Made by a program: the position numbers and the translations under genes
Notes under the pieces: model-generated
What the model saw: only the letters and a program-made list of their open reading frames with translations
Told to the model about the DNA's origin: nothing
Databases searched by the model: none
IMG/VR virus record: IMGVR_UViG_3300030012_000846
Location: 1 to 23,812 of that record
DNA length: 23,812 nucleotides
Strand: one strand, 5' to 3'
Source: a virus
Shown here: positions 9,098 to 16,816 of the stretch, piece by piece
How the letters are laid out: every line of letters starts with the position of its first letter
Numbering within the stretch: the stretch's first letter is position 1

Positions 9098-10623
9098 ATC
9101 GTGTACCTGTAATTTGTTTTTGCTTGAAGTAAGTAGAGACAATGTCTTGCTCTGGTTATGCCAACGTAGAACGCTCGATGCTCATCGTCGGGGTAATCGG
9201 TTTCGCTACACGCCTTGGTCGTACCTAGATACACCAAACAGTTGTCATCCTCACCACCTTTCATGGCATGAAAAGTAGACAACTTGATTCTAGGTTCCGA
9301 TAGTAAGTCGTCACCGCGTCTTGCCATGGCTGCAATGTATTCTTGTTCCACTGATCCAACACGTAGAATTTCGTATCCACCTTGCTCTGCACCAACCAGT
9401 AAACCGTATTCCTTTTGTAGATCATCCATCGTTAATTCTGCATCAGGGGCTAGTACGTCTAGCCTCTGCGTAAAGCCACGTTTTACCACAGCATTCTGAC
9501 CCTGCTTGGGCACAGACGAATACAGATCCTTGATCCTTTGCAGTCCAACCTTCTTGTCCTGACACAGATCACTCCATGTAAACAAATTGGAAACCAGTTT
9601 ATCTGAGATGCTTGGTCGGCCTTTGATAGAAAACTTGAAGCCCATCTCTTTGATCTTCTTTGCCATGTCGTGGACAAACCCATTGGTTCGAGCCATCAAA
9701 GTCCACGATCCCTCGTGCAGTGGTGCATCCTCGAGGTGGTATATCCACTCGACAAGTCCTTCTTCGTCTCGAGGCTTGAATACTTTCAGGTGACGATCAT
9801 CAATCCTGTTTGCAATAACCTTTGCTAACTTGTGCACAGAACTAGGTATTCTATACGACTGATCCAATACCTCTATGTTATCCGTGCATGTGTTAAAAAG
9901 TTGCACGTCCACCCCTGTCCATCGGTGTATCGCTTGGTCGTCATCCCCTGCAATATACACCTGATCAGCATGGTCAGCTATCTTCGACACCATCTCCCAC
10001 TGCATCGGTGTAAAGTCTTGTGCTTCGTCAACAAACAAATAGTCGAGACTGGGTGGTTCACCCACCTGAATGTACTTGTCGATCATGTCCACATAGTCGA
10101 ACTTGTTCGTAGCTCGTTTGTACTCCTCAATCTGATTGTGCAACTGCACCAACTTAGGGTAGTGAAGGGATCTATCAGCAGCTTCGTTATACTCTTGATC
10201 CAAAGTTACCATGCGTAAACGTGCACGACCTACCATCTGTAGGTAGTCGGCTCCCGATCCACCAATCGATGGCATAGCTAAACCATCGTCGAGTACGTTT
10301 GACATCTTACCCTCGAACGTCAGGCCCACATCACGTCCTACGTTGTCGTAGTCCTCCTTGTTCATGATGTCTGTTACCTGTAACCCCAAGCCCCTGAATC
10401 CAAACGAATGGCTTGTTCTCATAAACGGAAAGTCTTTCGGCTCCAACTGAAACTCGGCACAGGCACGACTTACCATCTCTTCAATAGCCTTACGTGTAAA
10501 AGATATAACTCCAATACGAGAAGGACTCGTGCCACGGTCCAATGCGCCACGGATTTCTTCAATCAAACGGTAGGTCTTACCACAGCCAGGTGGCCCCAAT
10601 ATTAATTTAGCTTTGGGTATCAT
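9094..10623 (-). CDS. Superfamily 1 DNA helicase, UvrD/Rep-like
   Basis: This 509-aa ATPase has the SF1A motifs in order: Walker A GPPGCGKT (10-17), Ia region ISFTRKAIEEM (40-50), Walker B VDEAQD (198-203), motif III AGDDDQAIHRW (225-235), motif IV QSYRIP (255-260), motif V STFHAMKGGEDD (449-460) and motif VI YVGITRARH (486-494). It is shorter than UvrD (about 720 aa) and has small 1B/2B insertions, like phage helicases. It should unwind DNA 3'-5' using ATP at the phage replication fork or in repair. Its start lies 17 bp inside the preceding AlpA-like gene and its stop overlaps the next start as ATGA. Confidence 0.95.
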   Translation of the reverse strand: MIPKAKLILGPPGCGKTYRLIEEIRGALDRGTSPSRIGVISFTRKAIEEMVSRACAEFQLEPKDFPFMRTSHSFGFRGLGLQVTDIMNKEDYDNVGRDVGLTFEGKMSNVLDDGLAMPSIGGSGADYLQMVGRARLRMVTLDQEYNEAADRSLHYPKLVQLHNQIEEYKRATNKFDYVDMIDKYIQVGEPPSLDYLFVDEAQDFTPMQWEMVSKIADHADQVYIAGDDDQAIHRWTGVDVQLFNTCTDNIEVLDQSYRIPSSVHKLAKVIANRIDDRHLKVFKPRDEEGLVEWIYHLEDAPLHEGSWTLMARTNGFVHDMAKKIKEMGFKFSIKGRPSISDKLVSNLFTWSDLCQDKKVGLQRIKDLYSSVPKQGQNAVVKRGFTQRLDVLAPDAELTMDDLQKEYGLLVGAEQGGYEILRVGSVEQEYIAAMARRGDDLLSEPRIKLSTFHAMKGGEDDNCLVYLGTTKACSETDYPDDEHRAFYVGITRARHCLYLLQAKTNYRYTI

Positions 10624-10831
10624 AGTCCTTGCCCCTTGGTCTGGTGTTGACCCAGTCTTCGATCTCCGTCAAAACCCAACGGCTCGAGGATCTCTTGTTT
10701 GTTTCGTCCCCCAAGACGATAGGTTTTGGAAAGTCTCCGGTCTGCGATAGTTTGTATATGTAGGATTTCGATACGCCTAACATGTCGGCTACCTCACCCA
10801 CTCGCAGCAGTCGATTAGAATGGGATTTCAT
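10607..10831 (-). CDS. AlpA-family HTH DNA-binding protein
   Basis: This 74-aa protein carries a MerR-type winged helix: LLRVGEVADMLGVSKSYIYK (8-27), then TGDFPKPIVLG, then SRWVLTEIEDWVNTR. This is the layout of AlpA/excisionase-like regulators, which act as transcription activators or as recombination directionality factors. Start has GGAG about 8 nt upstream. It overlaps the primase upstream and the helicase downstream by 17 bp each, so it is made with the replication proteins. No integrase lies in this window, so an excisionase role cannot be tied to a partner. It may instead be a local regulator or an origin-binding accessory protein. Confidence 0.85.
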   Translation of the reverse strand: MKSHSNRLLRVGEVADMLGVSKSYIYKLSQTGDFPKPIVLGDETNKRSSSRWVLTEIEDWVNTRPRGKDYDTQS

Positions 10832-12350
10832 TGCTGTACTCCTTCACAGGTAATTCTACTTCTTCTTCTTCGAACGCAGGTACAAACCAACAGCGAACAG
10901 TTGTTCTTATCTCGCCCTTTGGCCCACGCTTATTTATATTTTGTTTTGTTGAGTCTCCCCCTAAGTCTCGTATCATCTGGGTTATCTGTCCCCGACTTGT
11001 AATGTTGAACCGTCTGTTGTGTAGAAACTCAAGTAAACCCTCGAGTTTAAACTTAGTTGTTCCTGCATCTGTCCAAGGTTTGTTCATCAGTATTTCTTCT
11101 GGTGCCATGGCTCGGATGTTGCTTGTGCAGTATGCTTCGAGCAGATCCTTGAACTGTCCGGCTATGGTTAGTTCCTCGGGCACATCTATGTATGTTGCCT
11201 GACTCATCAAACTGTTGACCATCTGCTGCCACTTCTGTGGCTTGGTAGTCGGAGGCATAAACATACACTGCTCCATACAGGCACGTTGCCAAAGCATTTG
11301 GTTCTGCAACTGCTCTGTCGAAAGCTGTATCCGTGTGCCGTTCACATCCATAAAGTACAAACGTGGTTCCGACAACATGATCGTTAGACCACCAACTTGT
11401 GGTGCATCCGGTGCATCTTGACCTATACCAAACTTAGCCAACACACACAGAGCCGGGTCGCAGTAACTCTTGAACGGTTCGTCCTTACATGTGTAGCCGT
11501 AGTCCTTCTTCTCATGCTGTTTGATTAGTGTTGCCACCTCCTGCGATTGCAGTGGCGGAGAGAACAAAGTTCGATTGTATTCTTCTACAGAGTTCTGCCA
11601 ACTGTCAGGAAACTTCTGTTTGCAGTACGCTGCTATCATAAAGAGAAGCTTGTTCCTTGGTTCTGACTGCGGTCCGTCTGCAAATATGTGACGCAAACAA
11701 GGAGGTCCGTCTTCGAAATGATTTCTCACAGCTTGTGTGGCTCGTATAGCTTCCAAGTCAGATAGGTTTACTCGCCTTTTGTCCACCGCATCCAGGAACT
11801 CATCCAGTTCCATTGCTTCAATCTTTTTGTTGTAGCAAAACCTTTGAGGTATCTCAGCATCGAAGTACGGCATGTTAATAAAGTTACCAACATCTCCGCG
11901 CTCGGCTATAATTTGATCCTGCTTTGGAAAGATCTCGCACCCACTGTGCCCCAATAGTATAGACATCTCTGTTAGATACTCACGGATAACAGCAGCAGGT
12001 TCCCAGTCTTTGAGAAACACATACAGATGTGCACCTCCCGATTTGGATCGGCAATGCAGTAAGGGCAGATCCAACTTGCGGATCTTTTCTTGTAATTCTT
12101 TGTGATTCAGATCGTAGACATCCACATCGATGGCTCCGAACTTACACATGTTATCTTCGTTGATCGGGATGGCCCCGACACCCTGCTTGCCGTCGATGTG
12201 CCCTTGCACAATCTCCTCAGTCAGCGGTTCTCGAACGATCCTGCTTTTACCTTCAGCCTTACCGTCACGTCCTACTCGACCAACGGTAGTCGTTCCATGT
12301 GCCGCTGCTGCACCAGTGTAGGCAGCAAGCAGTCTTTTCGCTTGTGACAT
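10815..12350 (-). CDS. Archaeo-eukaryotic-type primase (TOTE-like AEP)
   Basis: This 511-aa protein has the AEP metal site FGAIDVDVYD (D75, D77), then SKSGGAHLYVF (102-112, nucleotide-binding H108), EIFPKQ (139-144) and GNFINMPYF (155-163). This string is what I recall for the primase domain of TOTE conflict elements and related phage primases. Four cysteines follow: C218 in PPCLRH, then C288, C297 and C302 in YTCKDEPFKSYCDPALC, a layout like the Fe-S/Zn C-terminal module of primase large subunits. The region after 310 may be winged-helical. It likely makes primers for PolA. The C-terminus is EYSNEIPF, resembling the SSB tail. The start has CAGGAG upstream and follows a hairpin that may attenuate its expression. 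Confidence 0.85.
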   Translation of the reverse strand: MSQAKRLLAAYTGAAAAHGTTTVGRVGRDGKAEGKSRIVREPLTEEIVQGHIDGKQGVGAIPINEDNMCKFGAIDVDVYDLNHKELQEKIRKLDLPLLHCRSKSGGAHLYVFLKDWEPAAVIREYLTEMSILLGHSGCEIFPKQDQIIAERGDVGNFINMPYFDAEIPQRFCYNKKIEAMELDEFLDAVDKRRVNLSDLEAIRATQAVRNHFEDGPPCLRHIFADGPQSEPRNKLLFMIAAYCKQKFPDSWQNSVEEYNRTLFSPPLQSQEVATLIKQHEKKDYGYTCKDEPFKSYCDPALCVLAKFGIGQDAPDAPQVGGLTIMLSEPRLYFMDVNGTRIQLSTEQLQNQMLWQRACMEQCMFMPPTTKPQKWQQMVNSLMSQATYIDVPEELTIAGQFKDLLEAYCTSNIRAMAPEEILMNKPWTDAGTTKFKLEGLLEFLHNRRFNITSRGQITQMIRDLGGDSTKQNINKRGPKGEIRTTVRCWFVPAFEEEEVELPVKEYSNEIPF

Positions 12351-12364
12351 TTACTGCTCCTGTG

Positions 12365-12401
12365 AAATAAAGGGAGAGCAAGTGGACAACCTCACTCTCC
12401 C
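12365..12401 (-). terminator. Intrinsic terminator/attenuator between SSB-like gene and primase
   Basis: On the minus strand GGGAGAG (12401-12395) pairs perfectly with CTCTCCC (12378-12372), with a 16-nt loop that can pair a little further, followed at once by TTTATTT. It lies in the 58-bp gap between the SSB-like stop and primase start. Partial termination would make the SSB-like protein more abundant than the primase, as replication would need. Confidence 0.65.
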
Positions 12402-12408
12402 AAGCTGC

Positions 12409-13209
12409 TTAAAACGGTATGTCTTCTCCGTCGCTATCAGAAGAACTAGAGGTGGAGTCTCCATGATCTTCTGGGGCAGCTTTCACTTCACCTGCGGCTA
12501 CGCTGTCACGAAATGACTTAGCCTCAAGCAGTAGTTCACGGTTCTCTAACAAACCGATCTTTTCGATAGCGTAGTTAAACCACGTACCTTGGTCGTTTGA
12601 CTCTTCGACAGTGGTAAACTTCCACTGTGTGCCAAACAAAGGTGGCGTGACCAACTGATCAGTCTTTGGATGCTTAACCTTTTGCATCGCAATCTGTGTC
12701 TTCCAACGACGACTGACTTTTAACTGGCTAGACTTCATGTCCACCACCACAGGTTGGAACGCACCATCTTCGTCCACGATTAGACAGTAATGTTGATCTG
12801 ATTTGACCAACTCATTTCCGTTTGGCAAAATTTCTTTTGCGCCCTGTCGTTCTGCCTTTGTCAGAACTGGATCGGTTGCTGCGATCTCGCCACGGAAACC
12901 ACCACCTTGCTCACGCGGTGTGAACTCAAGATACTTGGTGGTCTGAAAACAAGGAACAACTGTTACGCCCTCCTCGCCTGTCCAGTATTGCTTTGTCACA
13001 GTGTTGAACATGTCGCCTTGCTCTGAGCCTTCGATGTACTCAGCCTCACGCTTCTTTAACTGTGGTGACATAGCTTGCAGAATACGAACGAACGGAATCT
13101 GCATCTCCGAACTGTCATATGCTGCACCTTCCCCCGCAAATTCCAGGATGTCGTCCATGACATCTGTTGAGACTGCGGTCTCTTTTTTCTTTGCAACTGC
13201 GTTAGCCAT
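12409..13209 (-). CDS. Single-stranded DNA-binding protein-like, acidic tail
   Basis: This 266-aa protein has a beta-rich central region (about 40-220; for example EEGVTVVPCFQTTKYLEFTP, then YCLIVDEDGAFQPVVVDMKS, then GTQWKFTTVEESN) and a Ser/Asp-rich disordered tail ending SDGEDIPF. The tail closely copies the bacterial SSB C-terminus (DDDIPF), the docking peptide for replication and repair proteins. Proteins of this type in marine phages are taken as functional analogues of T7 gp2.5. It is placed between a coiled-coil protein and the primase. The start has GGAGGAAG upstream, 1 bp after the preceding stop. The OB fold is inferred; I cannot confirm it without a structure prediction. Confidence 0.75.
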   Translation of the reverse strand: MANAVAKKKETAVSTDVMDDILEFAGEGAAYDSSEMQIPFVRILQAMSPQLKKREAEYIEGSEQGDMFNTVTKQYWTGEEGVTVVPCFQTTKYLEFTPREQGGGFRGEIAATDPVLTKAERQGAKEILPNGNELVKSDQHYCLIVDEDGAFQPVVVDMKSSQLKVSRRWKTQIAMQKVKHPKTDQLVTPPLFGTQWKFTTVEESNDQGTWFNYAIEKIGLLENRELLLEAKSFRDSVAAGEVKAAPEDHGDSTSSSSDSDGEDIPF

Positions 13210-13210
13210 C

Positions 13211-13768
13211 TTACTTCCTCCTTAACTGTGCTGCATTTGAAATGAATGCCCCGAACATATCGAGGTCAATAGGTTTACCATCCGTTACTCTTTCCTTCAC
13301 AAAGGCTTTGAGGGTTGACGGATGTACATGGGTCTTGGTTGCCGGATCAAATCCTGCGTCCTGTAAGATAGCGATCACATTCTTTGCGCTGTTATCTTGA
13401 CCCTTGCCGAACGAACAAGTGACATCGTTCTTTATGATGTCGTCCAATCCGTTCTCACGCAGCCACGAAAAGGCTTCGTCTTTCCGATCCTTCGGGATCG
13501 ATGCACTGATAATCATCTTGCGCTCAACGGTGAGACCGTCTACGTCAATACGCTCTACCCCCATTTCATCCATTAGCGCAGGAATGTTTTCAACAGAGAG
13601 CCTATGCTTCTCTTGTTTCAGTGACTTGATATGATTCTCTGCGTCCTCGATTTGTTGCTCGACGTTGCGGAGACTTCGAACCAGTTGACTTAATTGTTTT
13701 CCGGTTCCAGTATCGACTGACGACAGTGCTGTCGATTCGTCGAATAGGTCTTCAAATATATCGTTCAT
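13211..13768 (-). CDS. Conserved phage replication-module protein with coiled coil
   Basis: This 185-aa protein has an acidic N-terminus, a coiled coil at about 28-60 (LVRSLRNVEQQIEDAENHIK then SLKQEKHRLS), then a beta-type segment (GVERIDVDGLTVERKMIISA) and a helical part with FSWLRENGL. It ends with THVHPSTLKAFVKERV. This layout is common in phages beside SSB-like genes (possibly DUF7173, from memory). A Gam-like role in protecting DNA ends is possible because of the coiled coil, but I see no decisive match. It is the first gene of the leftward replication operon, with a GAGGAA site 8 nt before ATG. Confidence 0.8.
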   Translation of the reverse strand: MNDIFEDLFDESTALSSVDTGTGKQLSQLVRSLRNVEQQIEDAENHIKSLKQEKHRLSVENIPALMDEMGVERIDVDGLTVERKMIISASIPKDRKDEAFSWLRENGLDDIIKNDVTCSFGKGQDNSAKNVIAILQDAGFDPATKTHVHPSTLKAFVKERVTDGKPIDLDMFGAFISNAAQLRRK

Positions 13769-13841
13769 AAGTTTTTCCTCTTCAGGGTTGATTTATGTAG
13801 TAGCCTCGTGCTATCCACATAGAGGACAATAGTGGAGATAT
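13769..13841. promoter_or_regulatory. Divergent promoter region between replication operon and SNF2 gene
   Basis: This 73-bp gap separates the leftward replication operon from the rightward ATPase gene, so it must hold or share promoters for both. A weak rightward candidate is TTGATT near 13787 with TATCCA 18 bp later. A short inverted repeat, CTAT-CCAC-ATAG, lies at about 13811-13822. I see no strong consensus for the leftward side. Confidence 0.4.
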
Positions 13842-15308
13842 ATGATGACTGTCAACTACAAATTTAAAATAAAACCTTTTGCCCACCAGGTCACGGCTCT
13901 TGAGCGTGGATGGCAGAGGCCAGAGTTTGGACTGTTTATGGAGATGGGTACTGGTAAATCAAAAGTTCTGATCGACAACTTAGGTATTCTGCACCAGAAA
14001 AAAGAAATAAACTTTGCTTTGGTGATTGCACCAAAGGGTGTGTATCGTAACTGGGTGGACAAAGAAATACCCGAGCACATGTCCGATGACATACCGCATC
14101 GAGTAATCCGATGGGTGGCTTCGCCAAACAAAACCCAACAAGCAGAGATGAGATCCGTCGGTCAAGAGTTCGATGGTCTTACAATCTTTGTAATGAACGT
14201 CGAATCTTTTTCCTCGGTCAAAGGTAGAACCGCAGGAGAATGGATGGGTCGTGCGTTTGGTCGGAATGGATTGATTGCTATCGACGAATCAACAACGATC
14301 AAGAACCACAAAGCCAAACGCACCAAAGCACTAATGAAGATAGCGTCGGCCTTCAAGTACAAAAGACTACTGACTGGTTCTCCCGTGACAAAAAGTCCGA
14401 TGGATCTGTATTCACAGTGTGAGTTCCTCCGTCCAGGTCTTCTGGGTTACGACTCCTACTATGCATTCCAAGGTAGGTATGCAGTGATGCAAAGAAAAAC
14501 TATGGGCAGCCATGCTTTTCAACAGATCGTGGGCTTTCGAAACCTCGACGAACTGACGTTAAAGATAGATCAGTTTTCCTATCGTGTGTTGAAACAAGAC
14601 TGTTTAGATCTACCAGATAAGATCTACACAGTACGATACGTTGGACTGACAAAGCAACAGCGAGACATGTACAACTCAATCAAGCAACACGCTCTCGTTA
14701 TGTTGGACAATGGCGAACTGTCCACGTCCCCCGCTGTCATCACGCAGATGCTACGTTTACAACAGATCCTATCGGGACATCTAAAAACTGACGATGGTGA
14801 CACCATATACTTTGATTCCAAACGTATGGATGCATTGAAAGAGATCCTTGAAGAGCACGACGGCAAAGCAATCATTTGGTCACGCTTTCGATACGACATC
14901 CGACAGATCACCAAGATGCTGAACGATACCTTCGGGCAAGGATGTGCTGCTTCTTACTACGGTGATACATCTGATGACGAAAGACAAAGAGCTATTAAGG
15001 ATTTTCAAAACAGTGAGCACCTGAAGTTTTTCGTGGGCAATCCATCCACCGCAGGATACGGCCTGACTTTGACCGAAGCTGATCTCGTGATATACTATGC
15101 CAATGACTTCAATCTCGAAACACGGGCACAGTCAGAGGATCGTGCCCATAGGATTGGTCAAAAGAATAACGTAACCTACGTTGATTTGATATCTGAAGGC
15201 ACAATCGATGAACGAATCGTCAAGTCCCTTCAATCAAAGATAGACATAGGTGCCAAAGTATTAGGTGAAGAGGCTAGAGAATGGCTGAAGTTGACCCCAA
15301 AGATATAA
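13842..15308 (+). CDS. SNF2-like DEAD/DEAH-box ATPase (superfamily 2)
   Basis: This 488-aa protein has the SNF2 core: FAHQ (13-16, Q-like), motif I EMGTGKSK (34-41), Ia VIAPKGVYRNW (61-71), II AIDEST (146-151; DEST rather than DEAH), III LLTGSPV (176-182), IV AIIWSRF, V NPSTAGYGLTL and VI DRAHRIGQ (433-440). It is a minimal two-domain enzyme with no large insertion, as in phage SNF2 proteins. It should use ATP to translocate on double-stranded DNA, for example to strip proteins, remodel recombination intermediates or aid replication. It is one of the few rightward genes among leftward ones. GTGGAG lies about 5 nt before the first of two adjacent ATG codons. Confidence 0.95.
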   Translation: MMTVNYKFKIKPFAHQVTALERGWQRPEFGLFMEMGTGKSKVLIDNLGILHQKKEINFALVIAPKGVYRNWVDKEIPEHMSDDIPHRVIRWVASPNKTQQAEMRSVGQEFDGLTIFVMNVESFSSVKGRTAGEWMGRAFGRNGLIAIDESTTIKNHKAKRTKALMKIASAFKYKRLLTGSPVTKSPMDLYSQCEFLRPGLLGYDSYYAFQGRYAVMQRKTMGSHAFQQIVGFRNLDELTLKIDQFSYRVLKQDCLDLPDKIYTVRYVGLTKQQRDMYNSIKQHALVMLDNGELSTSPAVITQMLRLQQILSGHLKTDDGDTIYFDSKRMDALKEILEEHDGKAIIWSRFRYDIRQITKMLNDTFGQGCAASYYGDTSDDERQRAIKDFQNSEHLKFFVGNPSTAGYGLTLTEADLVIYYANDFNLETRAQSEDRAHRIGQKNNVTYVDLISEGTIDERIVKSLQSKIDIGAKVLGEEAREWLKLTPKI

Positions 15309-15559
15309 CCAAGATCCTCGAGGAGCGTAGCGTTGGTTATGCCTCCGAACAAACAGCAGCAAAAGAGATCGCAGAACTGACCGGGCTTGACCTGGATGTA
15401 GCTAAAGCTTTCTCTCGAGGCTGGTCTCGAATGACCGCAGCCCAAGTGCGTGGCTATAAAAAATCTAGGAAGAAAAAAATTGACCCTGACGTTGCAGTGC
15501 GAGACCTAACCAGTCAGGGTCCAGTGAGACAGCAAGGCAAAGGAAAAAAAGATTTTTGA
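15281..15559 (+). CDS. Small basic hypothetical protein downstream of SNF2 gene
   Basis: This 92-aa protein overlaps the end of the SNF2 gene by 28 bp, so it is translationally linked to it. It begins MAEVDPKDITKILEERSVGY, has a helical middle (TAAKEIAELTGLDLDVAKAF) that could be a small HTH-like bundle, and ends in a very Lys/Arg-rich stretch (GYKKSRKKKIDP and GKGKKDF). The basic tail suggests nucleic acid contact. I do not recognise the family; it could be a partner of the ATPase. Confidence 0.7.
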   Translation: MAEVDPKDITKILEERSVGYASEQTAAKEIAELTGLDLDVAKAFSRGWSRMTAAQVRGYKKSRKKKIDPDVAVRDLTSQGPVRQQGKGKKDF

Positions 15560-15626
15560 GTTAGCCTTGCTTGATCCGAGGCAAGCCACAGGCAGTGGAC
15601 TTACTCGAGCAGTGTCTACTATTCTA

Positions 15627-15797
15627 TCATGCAGCTTGCCGTTCGGCAACAGCTTTTCTAATAATCACAGAAAGTTGTCGAGCCATGGATCTTTGTTCCT
15701 GATCCGCTAACTTCCGCAGCATATCATGGTCCTCCTTGAGCAGACCAACGTTCTGAAACTGCACCTTGTCTTTTTCATTTAACTTTTTACGAGGCAT
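15627..15797 (-). CDS. Ribbon-helix-helix (Arc-like) DNA-binding protein
   Basis: This 56-aa protein starts MPRKKLNEKDKVQFQNVGLL and continues KEDHDMLRKLADQEQRSMAR then QLSVIIRKAV. The beta strand QFQNVGL followed by two helices separated by RSMARQ is the Arc/MetJ-type ribbon-helix-helix layout; such proteins bind operators as dimers. I chose the ATG at 15797 because of a strong GGAGGGG 5 nt upstream; an upstream ATG at 15845 lacks one. It is the last gene of the leftward small-gene cluster and converges with the SNF2 unit. The target is unknown; candidates are the palindromes at 18929-18951 and 21670-21755. Confidence 0.8.
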   Translation of the reverse strand: MPRKKLNEKDKVQFQNVGLLKEDHDMLRKLADQEQRSMARQLSVIIRKAVAERQAA

Positions 15798-15860
15798 GTT
15801 CCCCTCCAGTTGTAGTCTATTTGTATCGAACTTATACAGCAGCAATAATCTATTTGCAAG

Positions 15861-16124
15861 TTATTCCTCGTCGAAACATTTGATGCACCGCCAAGGTATA
15901 TCGTCTCGCTTGTCTGAATAGTTTGGTATGCAATGAGCCTCGACCTCGTCGCCCTCCTGCAAATTAATCCGAGCCACTAGCCGCTTGTTAAAGAATACAG
16001 CGTCACCTTCTTCGTTTACACCAAATGCACTACCGGAATATGTCTTTGCTTCTATCAACACCAACATCTTTTGCGTTTCGAAACTTCTCTTGGTCTCAAA
16101 ATTTTGGCTCGTAGATAATCCCAT
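15861..16124 (-). CDS. Small protein with cold-shock/OB-like domain
   Basis: This 87-aa protein has AAGGAG 10 nt before the ATG at 16124. The segment from about 34 to 75 (GSAFGVNEEGDAVFFNKRLV, then INLQEGDEVEAHCIPNYSD) has the beta pattern of small cold-shock/OB domains (glycine turn, VFF strand, L-x-E-G-D-x-V strand). It ends with DIPWRCIKCFDEE, whose two Cys are too few for a full zinc site. An RNA- or ssDNA-binding role is plausible. The fold is inferred from pattern only. Confidence 0.7.
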   Translation of the reverse strand: MGLSTSQNFETKRSFETQKMLVLIEAKTYSGSAFGVNEEGDAVFFNKRLVARINLQEGDEVEAHCIPNYSDKRDDIPWRCIKCFDEE

Positions 16125-16266
16125 TTTCTTCTTGCTCCTTGTAATAGTTGAGTTCTTGTAAGAGAACCTCGATCCTTGGATCTTCTTGGTTCTCCCACTG
16201 GATATCATCGATCTGTGTCTGCGTCCTCCTTATCAAATCGCTGATCAGATCTACGTTCTTCTTCAT
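16096..16266 (-). CDS. Tiny helical hypothetical protein, 56 aa
   Basis: The frame reads MKKNVDLISDLIRRTQTQID, then DIQWENQEDPRIEVLLQELN, ending IIYEPKF. GGAGAAGGA lies just upstream of the ATG. It is Gln/Glu-rich and probably one or two helices (coiled-coil-like). It overlaps the previous gene's end by 62 bp and the next gene's start by 29 bp. I do not recognise a family. The good ribosome site and the coupled layout support it as real. Confidence 0.6.
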   Translation of the reverse strand: MKKNVDLISDLIRRTQTQIDDIQWENQEDPRIEVLLQELNYYKEQEENGIIYEPKF

Positions 16267-16372
16267 CTTCCTTCTCCCATGGTGCAGTCTTTAACGACAC
16301 CTCGTATTTTCTATTTGCAAGCTTGCGCTTGTGCCCGTTCATTTCTTTTTGCAAGTCTGTCCAACGTCTCAT
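16205..16372 (-). CDS. Tiny charged hypothetical protein, 55 aa
   Basis: This frame starts at the ATG of a TAATG overlap with the preceding stop and reads MRRWTDLQKEMNGHKRKLAN, then RKYEVSLKTAPWEKEDEEER, ending DKEDADTDR. The N-terminal half is basic and helical, the C-terminal half highly charged. It overlaps the next small gene by 62 bp in another frame, so one of the two may not be expressed. The stop-start coupling favours it being real. Confidence 0.5.
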   Translation of the reverse strand: MRRWTDLQKEMNGHKRKLANRKYEVSLKTAPWEKEDEEERRSDQRFDKEDADTDR

Positions 16373-16575
16373 TACCGACCACCGTTGTGAATTAATATAC
16401 CAGATTTTTTGAGTTGCCTAACGTAATCATCAAGTTCCTCCCTTGCGGCCCACAACTCTCGTTTTATTCCAGGCCGTGCATCTGTCCTATATTCCTCCTC
16501 TCGTAAATTATCCACCTGTCTTTTTAGCCAGTGTAGCTGTGCGGCTTGCCATCTTGATAACTGCTCGTCTCCCAT
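16372..16575 (-). CDS. Small coiled-coil hypothetical protein
   Basis: This 67-aa protein begins MGDEQLSRWQAAQLHWLKRQ and continues with VDNLREEEYRTD and LWAAREELDDYVRQLKKSGI. It is almost entirely helical and probably forms a coiled coil. GGGAGGAG lies 4 nt before ATG, overlapping the end of the previous gene, whose stop is 1 bp upstream. There is no recognised family. Confidence 0.7.
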   Translation of the reverse strand: MGDEQLSRWQAAQLHWLKRQVDNLREEEYRTDARPGIKRELWAAREELDDYVRQLKKSGILIHNGGR

Positions 16576-16576
16576 G

Positions 16577-16816
16577 TCACTCCTCCCTTCTGGGTCTTAA
16601 CTTCGGTTTGATTAACTTCGATACCTTGTCCGTCGGATAGCACCCCATCGAAATGTCATTGCCATACAGGTCGTACAGATAATCATACATGAAATCTGCA
16701 CTCCTGTTGTGCATGGCCCTCGAGCAATGCTTCTCGCTCTCGAACCATACAGCCGTTTCAATGTCGTGACCCTGCACAGTGTACGCAATCACAAGTGCCG
16801 TGAAGTATTCAATCAT
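16577..16816 (-). CDS. Small phage protein with hydrophobic N-terminus
   Basis: This 79-aa protein starts MIEYFTALVIAYTVQGHDIE, with a short hydrophobic N-terminal segment like a weak signal or membrane anchor. It continues TAVWFESEKHCSRAM and ends SKLIKPKLRPRREE. The pattern hydrophobic start, W-F-E-S-x-x-x-C-x-R-A, and a C-terminal I-x-P-K-x-R-P is familiar from small marine phage proteins of unknown role (from memory). Two Cys (in EKHCSRAM and MGCYPTD) could form a disulfide if exported. The start overlaps the previous stop as ATGA. Confidence 0.7.
   Translation of the reverse strand: MIEYFTALVIAYTVQGHDIETAVWFESEKHCSRAMHNRSADFMYDYLYDLYGNDISMGCYPTDKVSKLIKPKLRPRREE

Noticed and set aside
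15560-15626. Bidirectional terminator between convergent genes
   Set aside because: Only a weak CTTGC/GCAAG stem without a T-tract is seen; not enough to call.
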